Shown here: piece after piece, positions 1 to 7,259 of the stretch
Layout of the letters: every line of letters starts with the position of its first letter
How positions within the stretch are numbered: the first letter of the stretch is position 1
Assembly (NCBI GenBank): GCA_002292975.1
Contig: DBCI01000044.1
Location: 5,259 to 12,580, forward strand
Direction of reading: 5' to 3'
From: Polynucleobacter sp. UBA962
GTDB taxonomy: Bacteria > Pseudomonadota > Gammaproteobacteria > Burkholderiales > Burkholderiaceae
Length of the DNA stretch: 7,322 nucleotides
Notes under the pieces: generated by a model
The model's database searches: none
The model's input: the letters and a program-made list of their open reading frames with translations, nothing else
Told to the model about the DNA's origin: nothing
Made by a program: the position numbers and the translations under genes

Positions 1-1025
1 GGGTAAATCGTTCCCTGAGCAAGCCACTTGGCATTCTTAATCTTGGCAGACTCTTTCTGAAATACTTCCACAAACTCTTTGCCAATGATCTTACGTTTTT
101 GTTCTGGATCGGTAACGCCCTTGAGCTTTCCTAGGAACTCATTAGCGGCATCAACATGAATCACCTTCACGCCAAGGTTACGAGCAAACATATCCATAAC
201 CATCTTGCCTTCATTAAGGCGCAAGAGCCCATGATCGACAAAAACACAGGTCAATTGATTACCAATTGCACGATGAATGAGGGCTGCTGCAACGCTAGAG
301 TCTACGCCGCCCGATAGGCCCAGAATTACCTCATCTGCGCCAACCTGCTCTTTTATCTTGGCGACCGCTTCTTGAATGTAGTCTCCCATCACCCAATCAG
401 AACGGCATTGACAAATGTCATGAACAAAACGATTGAGGATCGCGGTTCCCTGCAGTGTATGAGTAACCTCCGGATGAAACTGAAGTCCATAGAAATGCTT
501 CTCCTCATTAGCCATGCCTGCAATGGGGCACGAAGGGGTCGAGGCCATCAACTTAAATTGAGGGGGTAGCTCAGTGACTGAATCGCCATGACTCATCCAT
601 ACTTTCAGAATGCCGTGCCCCTCTGCCGTCCGGTGGTCTTCTATATCCTTGAATAAATCACTGTGGCCACGTGCCCTCACCTCGGCATAGCCAAACTCCC
701 GAGCCTTGCCTAAAGACTCTGCCGAGGCAACCGTGCCGCCAAGCTGGGTTGCCATCGTTTGCATACCGTAGCAAATACCCAAGACAGGCACCCCAAGATC
801 AAACACTATTTGTGGGGCGCGAGGGCTATTTGGCTCCGTAACCGAGCTTGGGCCACCAGAGAGGATGATCCCCTTGCAAGACTGACTTCTTACAAACTCT
901 TTAATTTGCTCTGGATCACAATCGTATGGCCAGATCTCAGAATAGACCTTTGCTTCTCGTACACGGCGAGCGATTAGTTGAGTAACTTGGGAACCAAAAT
1001 CCAGAATCAGAATCTTATCGTGCAC
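1..1025 (-). CDS. guaA: GMP synthase (glutamine-hydrolysing), N-terminal two thirds, cut by window edge
   Basis: Makes GMP from XMP, ATP and glutamine in the cytoplasm, the last step of guanine nucleotide synthesis. My translation from the GTG at 1025-1023 begins [13 protein letters not shown], the usual start of this family, and runs 341 codons to the window edge without interruption; family members are about 525 residues, so roughly the last third (end of the ATP-pyrophosphatase domain and the dimerisation domain) lies outside. The class I glutamine amidotransferase domain fills about residues 1-200: nucleophile Cys85 in GICYGMQ, and His184 and Glu186 in QFHPEV complete the triad. The ATP-pyrophosphatase P-loop SGGVDSS starts at about residue 238. 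The start is GTG, only 13 bases after the guaB stop, with no evident Shine-Dalgarno sequence, which suggests translation coupled to guaB in a guaBA operon. Identity is certain; the GTG start is well supported by the N-terminal sequence. Confidence 0.97.
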   Translation of the reverse strand, partial: MHDKILILDFGSQVTQLIARRVREAKVYSEIWPYDCDPEQIKEFVRSQSCKGIILSGGPSSVTEPNSPRAPQIVFDLGVPVLGICYGMQTMATQLGGTVASAESLGKAREFGYAEVRARGHSDLFKDIEDHRTAEGHGILKVWMSHGDSVTELPPQFKLMASTPSCPIAGMANEEKHFYGLQFHPEVTHTLQGTAILNRFVHDICQCRSDWVMGDYIQEAVAKIKEQVGADEVILGLSGGVDSSVAAALIHRAIGNQLTCVFVDHGLLRLNEGKMVMDMFARNLGVKVIHVDAANEFLGKLKGVTDPEQKRKIIGKEFVEVFQKESAKIKNAKWLAQGTIY

Positions 1026-1038
1026 GGCTTTTGGATTC

Positions 1039-2505
1039 TTAATCGATGTGATAATTAGGGGCTTCCTTCGTGATCTTTACATCATGGACATGCGACTCGC
1101 GCACTCCCGCAGAAGTAATCTCCACAAAACTTGCCTTCTCATGTAACTCCGCAATGGTCTTACAACCGCAGTAACCCATTGAAGAACGAATACCGCCCGT
1201 TAGCTGATGCAAGATACTCAGAACGCTTCCTTTATATGGCACTTGACCTTCAATGCCTTCGGGCACTAATTTATCGGCATTAGCGGCGCTAATATCTTCC
1301 TGGAAGTAACGATCGGCAGCACCATCGGACATAGCGCCCAATGAACCCATACCACGGTAACTCTTGTAAGAACGGCCTTGATATAAAAATACTTCTCCTG
1401 GAGCCTCTTCAGTTCCTGCAAACATACCGCCCATCATCACTGAATTTGCGCCAGCCGCTAATGCTTTGGCAACATCACCAGAATAACGGACGCCACCATC
1501 AGCAATCAGTGGGATGCCAGTTCCTTTTAAAGCCTTCGCAACATTTACGACCGCAGTAATTTGAGGAACGCCAACACCAGCCACAATCCGGGTGGTGCAA
1601 ATTGAGCCTGGGCCAATACCAACCTTCACGCCATCAGCTCCATGATCTGCTAATGCTTTAGCGGCTTCGCCTGTTGCGATATTGCCACCAATCACTTGTA
1701 CCTGTGGATAGTGTTTCTTGACCCACTTGACTCGATCGAGAACGCCCTGGCTATGTCCGTGAGCAGTATCCACCACAATAAGATCAACACCAGCCTTCAC
1801 CAACAACTCAACGCGCTCATCATTATCTGGGCCTACACCAACTGCTGCCCCGACACGTAACTTTCCCTCGCTATCTTTGCAAGCATTAGGATGCTCAGTG
1901 GCCTTCATGATGTCTTTAACGGTCACTAAGCCTCTTAACTCAAAGGAGTCATTGACAACCAGCACGCGCTCTAAGCGATGCTTGTTCATTAAACGCTTTG
2001 CCTCTTCTAGGCTAGCACCTTCTTGCACAGTGACAAGACGCTCACGCGGGGTCATTTTTGATTTCACGGGCGCGTTCAGATCCTCTTCGAAGCGCAGGTC
2101 ACGATTGGTAATGATGCCGACTACTGTTTTTCCTTGTAGTACAGGAAATCCAGAAAAGCCATGCTCTTTGGATAACTGAATCACTTGTTGCACAGTCATG
2201 TCAGGATGAATCGTGATGGGATCCCGCAAGACCCCAGACTCATAACGCTTCACTTTAGCGACTTCTTTCGCCTGCTCTGCAGGCTTAAGATTTTTATGAA
2301 CAATTCCAATACCACCCTCGGTTGCCATTGCAATTGCCAAACGTCCTTCGGTCACGGTATCCATAGCAGCCGATACCAAAGGAATATTGATGGTGATATC
2401 GCGGGTTAATTGGGTGACCAAATTAGTGTCACGCGGAAGGATCGCCGAATAAGCCGGCACGAGGAGCACATCATCGAACGTTAGTGCTTTTTGTATGAGT
2501 CGCAT
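1039..2505 (-). CDS. guaB: Inosine-5'-monophosphate dehydrogenase
   Basis: Oxidises IMP to XMP with NAD+, the committed step towards guanine nucleotides. The protein has 488 residues, normal for bacterial IMPDH. It is a TIM barrel interrupted after about residue 92 by a tandem CBS (Bateman) module, about residues 93-205, where adenine and guanine nucleotides usually bind to regulate the enzyme. The active-site loop [11 protein letters not shown] places the catalytic cysteine at Cys303, the phosphate-binding stretch [10 protein letters not shown] follows at about 335-344, and the mobile flap carries Arg399-Tyr400 (ADRY), the pair that acts in XMP hydrolysis. The ATG at 2505-2503 gives the standard N-terminus [15 protein letters not shown] and is preceded by AGGGG at 2516-2512 with a 6-base spacing. 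guaA follows 13 bases downstream. No unusual residues seen. Confidence 0.99.
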   Translation of the reverse strand: MRLIQKALTFDDVLLVPAYSAILPRDTNLVTQLTRDITINIPLVSAAMDTVTEGRLAIAMATEGGIGIVHKNLKPAEQAKEVAKVKRYESGVLRDPITIHPDMTVQQVIQLSKEHGFSGFPVLQGKTVVGIITNRDLRFEEDLNAPVKSKMTPRERLVTVQEGASLEEAKRLMNKHRLERVLVVNDSFELRGLVTVKDIMKATEHPNACKDSEGKLRVGAAVGVGPDNDERVELLVKAGVDLIVVDTAHGHSQGVLDRVKWVKKHYPQVQVIGGNIATGEAAKALADHGADGVKVGIGPGSICTTRIVAGVGVPQITAVVNVAKALKGTGIPLIADGGVRYSGDVAKALAAGANSVMMGGMFAGTEEAPGEVFLYQGRSYKSYRGMGSLGAMSDGAADRYFQEDISAANADKLVPEGIEGQVPYKGSVLSILHQLTGGIRSSMGYCGCKTIAELHEKASFVEITSAGVRESHVHDVKITKEAPNYHID

Positions 2506-2610
2506 GCAAAACCCCTAGTCGCAAAATCAGATTATAGAGGTTCTTGGCTATTTACTCTTAAATCCCTTCTCGATCATGGCCTTAGCACTGAGAAATCACT
2601 ATTACAGGGC
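2506..2610. other. Intergenic spacer between rnfH and guaB
   Basis: These 105 bases separate the end of rnfH from guaB on the same strand. Apart from the guaBA promoter and ribosome site in the guaB-proximal half, I see no gene. There is no convincing intrinsic terminator after rnfH: the only pairing is between short GGCC words around 2609-2627, without a T-run on the minus strand, so read-through from ratA-rnfH into guaBA is possible. A 9-codon reading frame at 2577-2548 overlaps the promoter and has no support as a gene. Confidence 0.6.
2512..2561 (-). promoter_or_regulatory. Probable guaBA promoter and ribosome binding site
   Basis: On the minus strand a perfect TATAAT lies at 2536-2531. 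A weak -35 match, TTAAGA (4 of 6 to TTGACA), lies at 2561-2556 with a rather long 19-base spacer. This would start transcription near 2524, giving a leader of about 20 bases that holds the Shine-Dalgarno sequence AGGGG (2516-2512). Such a short leader leaves no room for a purine riboswitch or an attenuator. The -10 box and ribosome site are clear by eye; the -35 and the start point are inference. Confidence 0.6.
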
Positions 2611-2991
2611 CTATTTTGGGGCCTTTGCTTTTGCGGTTCGTGCGCTTGCCCGAAGCTGTGCCTTTGCTTTTAACTGACCGTCTTTATCTCGATTAGCTTT
2701 CTTGCGACGCGCCATTTTAGGATCAATTTGCAAGGGGGCATATAGCTCGAGGCGATCACCCGCATAAATGGGGCTATCCCAATCCTTGCGTTTTCCAAAT
2801 ACGCCGTAGCACCCCTTGCGACCAATGACCGAATCATCCTTGGTTTGGGCAATTTGAAGAGTTTGCAGCGCCCAGCCTACGGTTTGCAATCCTTCCTTGG
2901 GTAAAGGAAGTTGATATATCTGCAGTGTAGGCGGATCGACCCGAGCATCGCACAGAAGAATCTCAACGGTCTTGGAAGAATTAGCTGCCAT
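2611..2991 (-). CDS. rnfH: RnfH family (UPF0125) ubiquitin-fold protein with long basic tail
   Basis: A 126-residue member of the RnfH/UPF0125 family, small beta-grasp (ubiquitin-like) proteins of uncertain function. The family signature is visible: GVFGK at 63-67, then AGDRLELYAPLQIDPKMARR at about 77-96. Residues after about 91 form a strongly basic, alanine-rich tail (14 Lys/Arg and 2 Asp in the last 35 residues) that looks disordered. I chose the ATG at 2991-2989, which overlaps the end of ratA by 11 bases (ATGGCAGCTAA) and gives MAANSSKTVEILLCD. A longer frame opens at 3060, but its extra 23 residues lie wholly within ratA and do not resemble the family. No strong Shine-Dalgarno sequence is seen, so translation is probably coupled to ratA. 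Despite the name, no Rnf electron-transport genes are nearby; pairing with ratA is the conserved context. Confidence 0.9.
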   Translation of the reverse strand: MAANSSKTVEILLCDARVDPPTLQIYQLPLPKEGLQTVGWALQTLQIAQTKDDSVIGRKGCYGVFGKRKDWDSPIYAGDRLELYAPLQIDPKMARRKKANRDKDGQLKAKAQLRASARTAKAKAPK

Positions 2992-3415
2992 ACAGTTGAT
3001 CTGCTCGTTTGACAAAACAATCCACAAAGGTACCTGCGATATAGGAAAACACTGGGCCAATCACCTTATCCAAAATGACATTCTTAAACTCCCAGTGCAA
3101 ATTGAACTCAATCTTACAAGCGTCCTCACGCAAGGCAATAAAATGCCACTGCCCTGTAAAACTCTTAAACGGGCCATCAACAAATTGCATATCGATCGAA
3201 TCGGGTCGATGATTGGCATTGCGCGTATGAAAATACTGCTCAATCCCTTTGAAGTGGATCTTTATTTTGGCATCTAGCACAGTCTCCGTTTGCTCATAAA
3301 TATCCACACCACCGCACCAGGGTAAAAACTCGGGATAGCTCGCCACATCCGTCACCAAGCTGTACATGCGCTCGGCGGAGTGCCCAATTAAAACGGTCTT
3401 ATTGACGTCTGCCAT
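2981..3415 (-). CDS. ratA: RatA family START/COQ10-like protein (annotated as type II toxin RatA)
   Basis: A 144-residue single-domain protein of the polyketide cyclase/dehydrase (SRPBCC, START-like) superfamily, a helix-grip fold with a hydrophobic cavity. Recognisable segments are SYPEFLPWCGG at about 26-36, DGPFKSFTGQW at about 80-90, and the C-terminal helix ending FVKRADQLYGS. The E. coli homologue RatA was reported to block 70S ribosome assembly when overproduced, hence the toxin name; the family is also close to COQ10, a ubiquinone-binding chaperone, so the cellular role here is open. The start is uncertain: ATG at 3415-3413 gives MADVNKTVLIGHS and is preferred; an in-frame TTG two codons upstream (3421) is the alternative. 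Neither has a clear Shine-Dalgarno sequence. It lies divergent to smpB, as in many proteobacteria, and overlaps rnfH, with which it is probably co-transcribed. Confidence 0.9.
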   Translation of the reverse strand: MADVNKTVLIGHSAERMYSLVTDVASYPEFLPWCGGVDIYEQTETVLDAKIKIHFKGIEQYFHTRNANHRPDSIDMQFVDGPFKSFTGQWHFIALREDACKIEFNLHWEFKNVILDKVIGPVFSYIAGTFVDCFVKRADQLYGS

Positions 3416-3450
3416 AATCAATACGATGGAACCTATAAAAACTTTAAACC
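3416..3450. promoter_or_regulatory. Short divergent region between ratA and smpB
   Basis: Only 35 bases separate the chosen ratA start from the smpB start. A TATAAA word on the plus strand (3434-3439) and a TATAGG word on the minus strand (3437-3432) overlap, so -10 boxes for the two directions may share the same bases. I find no good -35 at normal spacing for either. If the plus-strand box is used, smpB mRNA would begin about 5 bases before its ATG and be nearly leaderless. There is no purine-rich ribosome site immediately before smpB. All promoter assignment here is inference. Confidence 0.35.
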
Positions 3451-3900
3451 ATGAGTATCGTCGATAACAAAAAAGCCTTCTTTGACTATTTTATTGAAGA
3501 ACGCTATGAGGCCGGTCTCGTCCTTGAGGGGTGGGAGGTTAAGGCCATTCGTGCGGGGCGGGCTCAGATCAAAGAAGCGTATGTCGTGGTGCGCAATGCA
3601 GAGATTTTTCTAATCGGATCGCACATCAGTCCACTCTCCTCCACGTCGACCCATGTGCATGCAGATCCAACACGTACTCGCAAATTACTCCTCAACGAGG
3701 GTGAAATCCGTAAGCTGATCGGCAAGGTCGAGCAACGTGGCTATACCTTGGTGCCGCTCAATATGCATTTCTCCAAAGGGCGAGTGAAATGCGAAATTGG
3801 ATTAGCGCGCGGCAAGAAACAACACGACAAGCGCGAGGCCAGCAAAGAGAAAGATTGGGAGCGTGAGAAGGCGCGCATTGTGCGCGGCCAACTCAGCTAG
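3451..3900 (+). CDS. smpB: SsrA-binding protein SmpB (trans-translation)
   Basis: Binds tmRNA (SsrA) and brings it to stalled ribosomes, allowing rescue and tagging of the unfinished peptide. The protein has 149 residues, close to the family norm. The oligonucleotide-binding barrel starts with [17 protein letters not shown] and [12 protein letters not shown] (about 6-37), where tmRNA contacts lie, continues through GSHISPLSS and the TRTRKLLLN stretch, and ends in the charged tail [20 protein letters not shown] (about 118 onward), which in the ribosome folds as a helix mimicking the anticodon and codon in the A site. The ATG at 3451 matches the conserved N-terminus MSI-DNKKAFF. No clear Shine-Dalgarno sequence precedes it. 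The gene diverges from ratA and its TAG stop interlocks with the ppsA stop. The ssrA gene itself is not in this window. Confidence 0.98.
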   Translation: MSIVDNKKAFFDYFIEERYEAGLVLEGWEVKAIRAGRAQIKEAYVVVRNAEIFLIGSHISPLSSTSTHVHADPTRTRKLLLNEGEIRKLIGKVEQRGYTLVPLNMHFSKGRVKCEIGLARGKKQHDKREASKEKDWEREKARIVRGQLS

Positions 3901-6281
3901 GGATTATTTGCCAAAAACTCCCAGGTCTGCACCACACTATCTGGGTTTAGGGAGATAGAGGTAATTCCTTTTTTGACCAACCACTTCGCAAAGTCTGGAT
4001 GATCGGACGGGCCCTGACCACAAATGCCCACATACTTACCTTGCTTGACACACGCATCAATCGAGCGTTCGATCATAAATTCCACAGCGGGATCCCGTTC
4101 ATCAAAATCAATTGCCAGTAACTCCATACCCGAATCACGATCCAAACCAAGCGTTAATTGGGTCATATCGTTTGAACCAATTGAAAATCCATCAAAATAT
4201 TCTAAGAACTGATCAGCCAATATGGCATTAGACGGAATCTCGCACATCATAATAAGTCTTAGTCCGTTAACACCTCGCTTTAGACCTAGCGTTGCCATCA
4301 TATCGATGACCCGTTTAGCCTGAGGAATCGTGCGTACGAATGGCACCATGATCTCTACATTATCAAGACCCATATCCTCACGAACCCGCTTCATGGCCGC
4401 ACACTCTAGAGCAAAAGCCTCACCAAAGTCCTCCGAGACATAACGCGATGCACCCCTAAAACCAAGCATCGGGTTCTCTTCATCGGGCTCATAGCGCGAT
4501 CCACCAATGAGCTTTTTGTACTCATTGGACTTGAAATCTGATAAACGCACAATCACGGGTTTGGGATAAAAAGCTGCTGCAATCGTTGAGACCCCCTCCA
4601 CCAATTTATCTTCATAAAATGCTTTGGGGCTTGAATACCCGCGCGCAACACTTTCCACAGCTCGTTTGAGATCTGCATCAATATTGGGGTACTCCAATAC
4701 GGCACGGGGATGAACACCAATGTAGTTATTGATAATGAACTCAAGACGGGCAAGGCCCACCCCTGCATTAGGCAGCTGACAGAAATCAAATGCCAATTGG
4801 GGATTGCCAATGTTCATTGTGATCTTCACAGGAATCTCTGGTAAGACGCCTCGTTTCACCTCAGTGACTTCAGTCTCGATCAAGCCATCATAGATCCGAC
4901 CTTCATCACCTTCGGCGCAAGAGACAGTAACGACCGCACCATCCTGCAAGAGTTCTGTAGCGTTACTACAGCCTACGACCGCAGGAACACCTAACTCCCT
5001 GGCAATAATGGCAGCATGACAGGTCCGTCCACCGCGATTGGTCACAATCGCAGAGGCCCGTTTCATCACTGGCTCCCAATTGGGGTCGGTCATGTCGGCC
5101 ACTAAGACATCACCGGGCTGCACCCGATCCATCTCGCTGGCATCCCGAATCACTCGCACTGGCCCACCACCAATCTTTTGTCCGATAGCGCGTCCCGTAG
5201 TAATGACTCGCGAGTTTCCTTTAAGCCGATAGCGTAATTCGACCTGACCAGCAGACTGGCTCTTTACTGTCTCGGGGCGCGCCTGCAGAATATAGATCTT
5301 GCCATCTTGGCCGTCTTTACCCCACTCGATATCCATGGGTCGACCATAATGATTTTCGATAATCACGGCATATTTTGCTAACTCGGTAATATCCTCATCC
5401 GAGATTGAGAAGCGATTACGTAGTTCCGGACTCACTTCAATGGTGTGTACCCGCTCCTTAGAACCTGCGGGAGCAAATTGCATTTGGATTAACTTCGAAC
5501 CTAAGGATCTGCGAATAATAGCCTTCTTACCCTTGGCCAGGGTCTCTTTAAATACATAAAACTCATCCGGATTTACAGCGCCCTGCACCACGGTCTCACC
5601 GAGACCGTAACTGGAAGTAATGAAAACAACCCCCGGAAAACCCGACTCCGTATCTAAAGTAAACATCACCCCTGCTGCACCCGTATCTGAGCGCACCATG
5701 CGTTGCACACCCGCAGATAAGGCAACCTCAGCATGAGCAAAGCCTTTATGAACTCGATAAGAAATAGCCCGATCGTTATAGAGTGATGCAAAGACCTTCC
5801 GAATCTTATGGAGTACATCCTCAATGCCACTGACGTTGAGAAAGGTCTCTTGCTGACCTGCAAAGGAAGCATCTGGTAAGTCTTCAGCAGTCGCGGATGA
5901 TCGCACTGCAAAAGATCCTATGCCAGAAGCATCTAAGGCCTTAAACGCTTCCCGAATCTCATTCTCTAATCGGGGTTGAAAAGACGCATTCTCAATCCAA
6001 GAACGAATCTCTGCACCAGCCTCAGCAAGGGCACGGACATCGTCTACATTTAATTGGACAAGGCGTTCAGAAATCTTACGATCGAGTTGATTGTGTTGCA
6101 GAAAATCACGAAATGCGAGGGAGGTGGTGGCAAATCCAGTTGGCACTCGCACACCCATTAAAGCCAATTGTGAAATCATTTCACCCAAAGAGGAATTTTT
6201 ACCACCCACCGACTCAACATCGCCGACGCGCAACTCCTCAAAAGGCAAAACATAGGCGTTTTGCTTATTTTGCATAGACAT
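3897..6281 (-). CDS. ppsA: Phosphoenolpyruvate synthase (pyruvate, water dikinase)
   Basis: Converts pyruvate, ATP and water to phosphoenolpyruvate, AMP and phosphate, the entry to gluconeogenesis from pyruvate or lactate. The protein has 794 residues, against 792 in E. coli. The N-terminal nucleotide-binding domain is marked by [11 protein letters not shown] (about 25-35) and [20 protein letters not shown] (about 124-143). The swivelling phosphohistidine domain carries GGRTCHAAI with catalytic His422; Thr420 two residues before is the site that PpsR would phosphorylate. The C-terminal PEP/pyruvate barrel shows LGFRGASRY (606-614), MCEIPSN with Glu681, [18 protein letters not shown] (700-717) and GICGQGPSD with the catalytic-acid Cys754. 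ATG at 6281 is supported by GAGAG at 6291-6287, spacing 5. The divergent neighbour is its own regulator, ppsR; the 3' end overlaps the smpB stop. Confidence 0.98.
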   Translation of the reverse strand: MSMQNKQNAYVLPFEELRVGDVESVGGKNSSLGEMISQLALMGVRVPTGFATTSLAFRDFLQHNQLDRKISERLVQLNVDDVRALAEAGAEIRSWIENASFQPRLENEIREAFKALDASGIGSFAVRSSATAEDLPDASFAGQQETFLNVSGIEDVLHKIRKVFASLYNDRAISYRVHKGFAHAEVALSAGVQRMVRSDTGAAGVMFTLDTESGFPGVVFITSSYGLGETVVQGAVNPDEFYVFKETLAKGKKAIIRRSLGSKLIQMQFAPAGSKERVHTIEVSPELRNRFSISDEDITELAKYAVIIENHYGRPMDIEWGKDGQDGKIYILQARPETVKSQSAGQVELRYRLKGNSRVITTGRAIGQKIGGGPVRVIRDASEMDRVQPGDVLVADMTDPNWEPVMKRASAIVTNRGGRTCHAAIIARELGVPAVVGCSNATELLQDGAVVTVSCAEGDEGRIYDGLIETEVTEVKRGVLPEIPVKITMNIGNPQLAFDFCQLPNAGVGLARLEFIINNYIGVHPRAVLEYPNIDADLKRAVESVARGYSSPKAFYEDKLVEGVSTIAAAFYPKPVIVRLSDFKSNEYKKLIGGSRYEPDEENPMLGFRGASRYVSEDFGEAFALECAAMKRVREDMGLDNVEIMVPFVRTIPQAKRVIDMMATLGLKRGVNGLRLIMMCEIPSNAILADQFLEYFDGFSIGSNDMTQLTLGLDRDSGMELLAIDFDERDPAVEFMIERSIDACVKQGKYVGICGQGPSDHPDFAKWLVKKGITSISLNPDSVVQTWEFLANNP

Positions 6282-6404
6282 AAAGACTCTCGTAAAAGTA
6301 AAAAAATGGGTTAAGTAGCGTCTATAAAATCGGGCATACTTGAATAAACAGTATTGTATTCGCTGCCCTTAATTGCCTATTTTTTAATCAATTAGAATTT
6401 CCCC
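6282..6404. promoter_or_regulatory. Divergent ppsA-ppsR intergenic region
   Basis: This AT-rich 123-base spacer must hold the start signals for both genes. The cluster TCTATAAAAT at 6321-6330 reads TATAAA on the plus strand (6323-6328) and TATAGA on the minus strand (6326-6321), giving plausible -10 boxes in both directions; the minus-strand one would start ppsA mRNA about 30 bases ahead of its ATG. No convincing -35 pairs with either. Two inverted repeats are visible: GAATA/TATTC at 6342-6346 and 6357-6361 (10-base gap), and TAATTG/CAATTA at 6370-6375 and 6389-6394 (13-base gap), the second ending 10 bases before ppsR. In such AT-rich DNA short repeats can arise by chance. ppsA has a ribosome site (GAGAG, 6291-6287); ppsR has no clear one. 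Confidence 0.45.
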
Positions 6405-7250
6405 ATGCCCACCATGAATACCGATAATCCCCCAGTGTCACGCCTTGTTTATATCGTTTCGGATGGCACGGGAATCACGGCTGAGAACTTCAGTCAATCG
6501 ATCTTGGCGCAATTTGAGGCAAGCTTTAAACAAATACGAATTCCTTTTGTGGACACGGTTGAAAAAGCACATGATGCCGTTATACAAATTAATGGGGCGA
6601 ATCCCAAATACGGGCAGGCCATTGTCTTTACGACCCTAGTCAATCCCGAAGTTAACCAAGTGGTTGGCAAAGCGAATGCTCTGGTCTTGGATATGTTTCA
6701 GACCTTTGTGGCTCCGCTTGAGCAAACACTCGGTATGCGCTCAACCCATGCTATTAATCGCCTCCACCATAATGCCGATACGGATGCATACAAGAATCGC
6801 ATTGAGGCCATCAACTACTCACTCGCTCACGACGATGGTCAATCCAATCAAAATCTAGCGGATGCTAATGTCATCTTAGTGGGCGTATCACGCGTCGGCA
6901 AAACCCCAACCAGTTTGTATCTAGCCATGCAGTACGGCTTGAAAGCGGCGAATTACCCATTGATACCAGAAGATTTTGAACGCGGACAACTCCCTAAAGA
7001 CTTGCTACCCCATAAACAAAAAATTTATGGTCTCACCATTGATGCAGATCGTTTATGCGAGATACGCAATGAGCGTAGGCCAGGAAGTAATTACGCCAAA
7101 CTAGAGAACTGCCGTTATGAGATTAATGAAGCAACTTCGATGATGCGTCGCGAGTCCATTCCATGGGTCTCTACTACGAGTAAATCGATTGAAGAGATTG
7201 CAACCACGATTTTGCAAGCAATCCGCTCCGATAAAAATATCCTAGGATAA
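6405..7250 (+). CDS. ppsR: PEP synthetase regulatory protein (PSRP, DUF299), bifunctional kinase/pyrophosphorylase
   Basis: In E. coli PpsR inactivates PEP synthase by ADP-dependent phosphorylation of a threonine next to the catalytic phosphohistidine, and reactivates it by phosphate-dependent dephosphorylation that releases pyrophosphate. This 281-residue protein (277 in E. coli) shows the family hallmarks: YIVSDGTGITAENFS near the N-terminus (16-30), the Walker-A-like loop GVSRVGKT at 160-167, YPLIPED (184-190), GLTID (209-213), and RPGSNYA (225-231). Its divergence from ppsA, whose product carries the expected Thr420/His422 pair, makes PpsA the substrate rather than pyruvate phosphate dikinase, which the related family member PDRP controls. 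The start is either ATG at 6405 or the in-frame ATG at 6414; neither has a clear Shine-Dalgarno sequence, and the conserved part begins only at about residue 12, so homology does not decide. Confidence 0.96.
   Translation: MPTMNTDNPPVSRLVYIVSDGTGITAENFSQSILAQFEASFKQIRIPFVDTVEKAHDAVIQINGANPKYGQAIVFTTLVNPEVNQVVGKANALVLDMFQTFVAPLEQTLGMRSTHAINRLHHNADTDAYKNRIEAINYSLAHDDGQSNQNLADANVILVGVSRVGKTPTSLYLAMQYGLKAANYPLIPEDFERGQLPKDLLPHKQKIYGLTIDADRLCEIRNERRPGSNYAKLENCRYEINEATSMMRRESIPWVSTTSKSIEEIATTILQAIRSDKNILG
7238..7249. repeat. Perfect 12-base palindrome at the ppsR stop codon
   Basis: TATCCTAGGATA reads the same on both strands and covers the last codons of ppsR and the first two bases of its TAA stop. 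It has no loop and no following T-run, so it is not an intrinsic terminator as written. It sits at the junction with the convergent gene downstream. Most likely a chance result of the coding sequence; function unknown. Confidence 0.5.
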
Positions 7251-7259
7251 GGAATCCAA

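Noticed and set aside
1877..2179. 100-codon open frame on the plus strand inside guaB
   Set aside because: It lies wholly antisense to a certain gene, has no ribosome site and its translation resembles no family I know.
2506..2530. Purine riboswitch ahead of guaB
   Set aside because: The predicted leader is about 20 bases, too short for any known purine riboswitch, and no aptamer-like pairing is visible.
2548..2577. Nine-codon frame (MIEKGFKSK) upstream of guaB as a leader peptide
   Set aside because: It overlaps the likely -35 to -10 region, so it would not be in the guaB mRNA, and it lacks a ribosome site and a paired terminator structure.
2607..2632. Possible terminator after rnfH from GGCC repeats
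   Set aside because: Only four-base self-complementary words pair and no T-run follows on the minus strand.
2992..3060. Longer rnfH start at 3060 adding 23 residues
   Set aside because: The extra part is entirely inside ratA and unlike the family N-terminus; ATG at 2991 gives a normal beginning and a coupled overlap.
2972..3277. 101-codon open frame on the plus strand antisense to ratA and the start of rnfH
   Set aside because: ratA and rnfH are recognisable on the other strand; this frame shows no domain features or start signals.
4553..4810. 85-codon frame within ppsA on the same strand, other frame
   Set aside because: A shifted reading of ppsA coding sequence; no start signal or recognisable protein.
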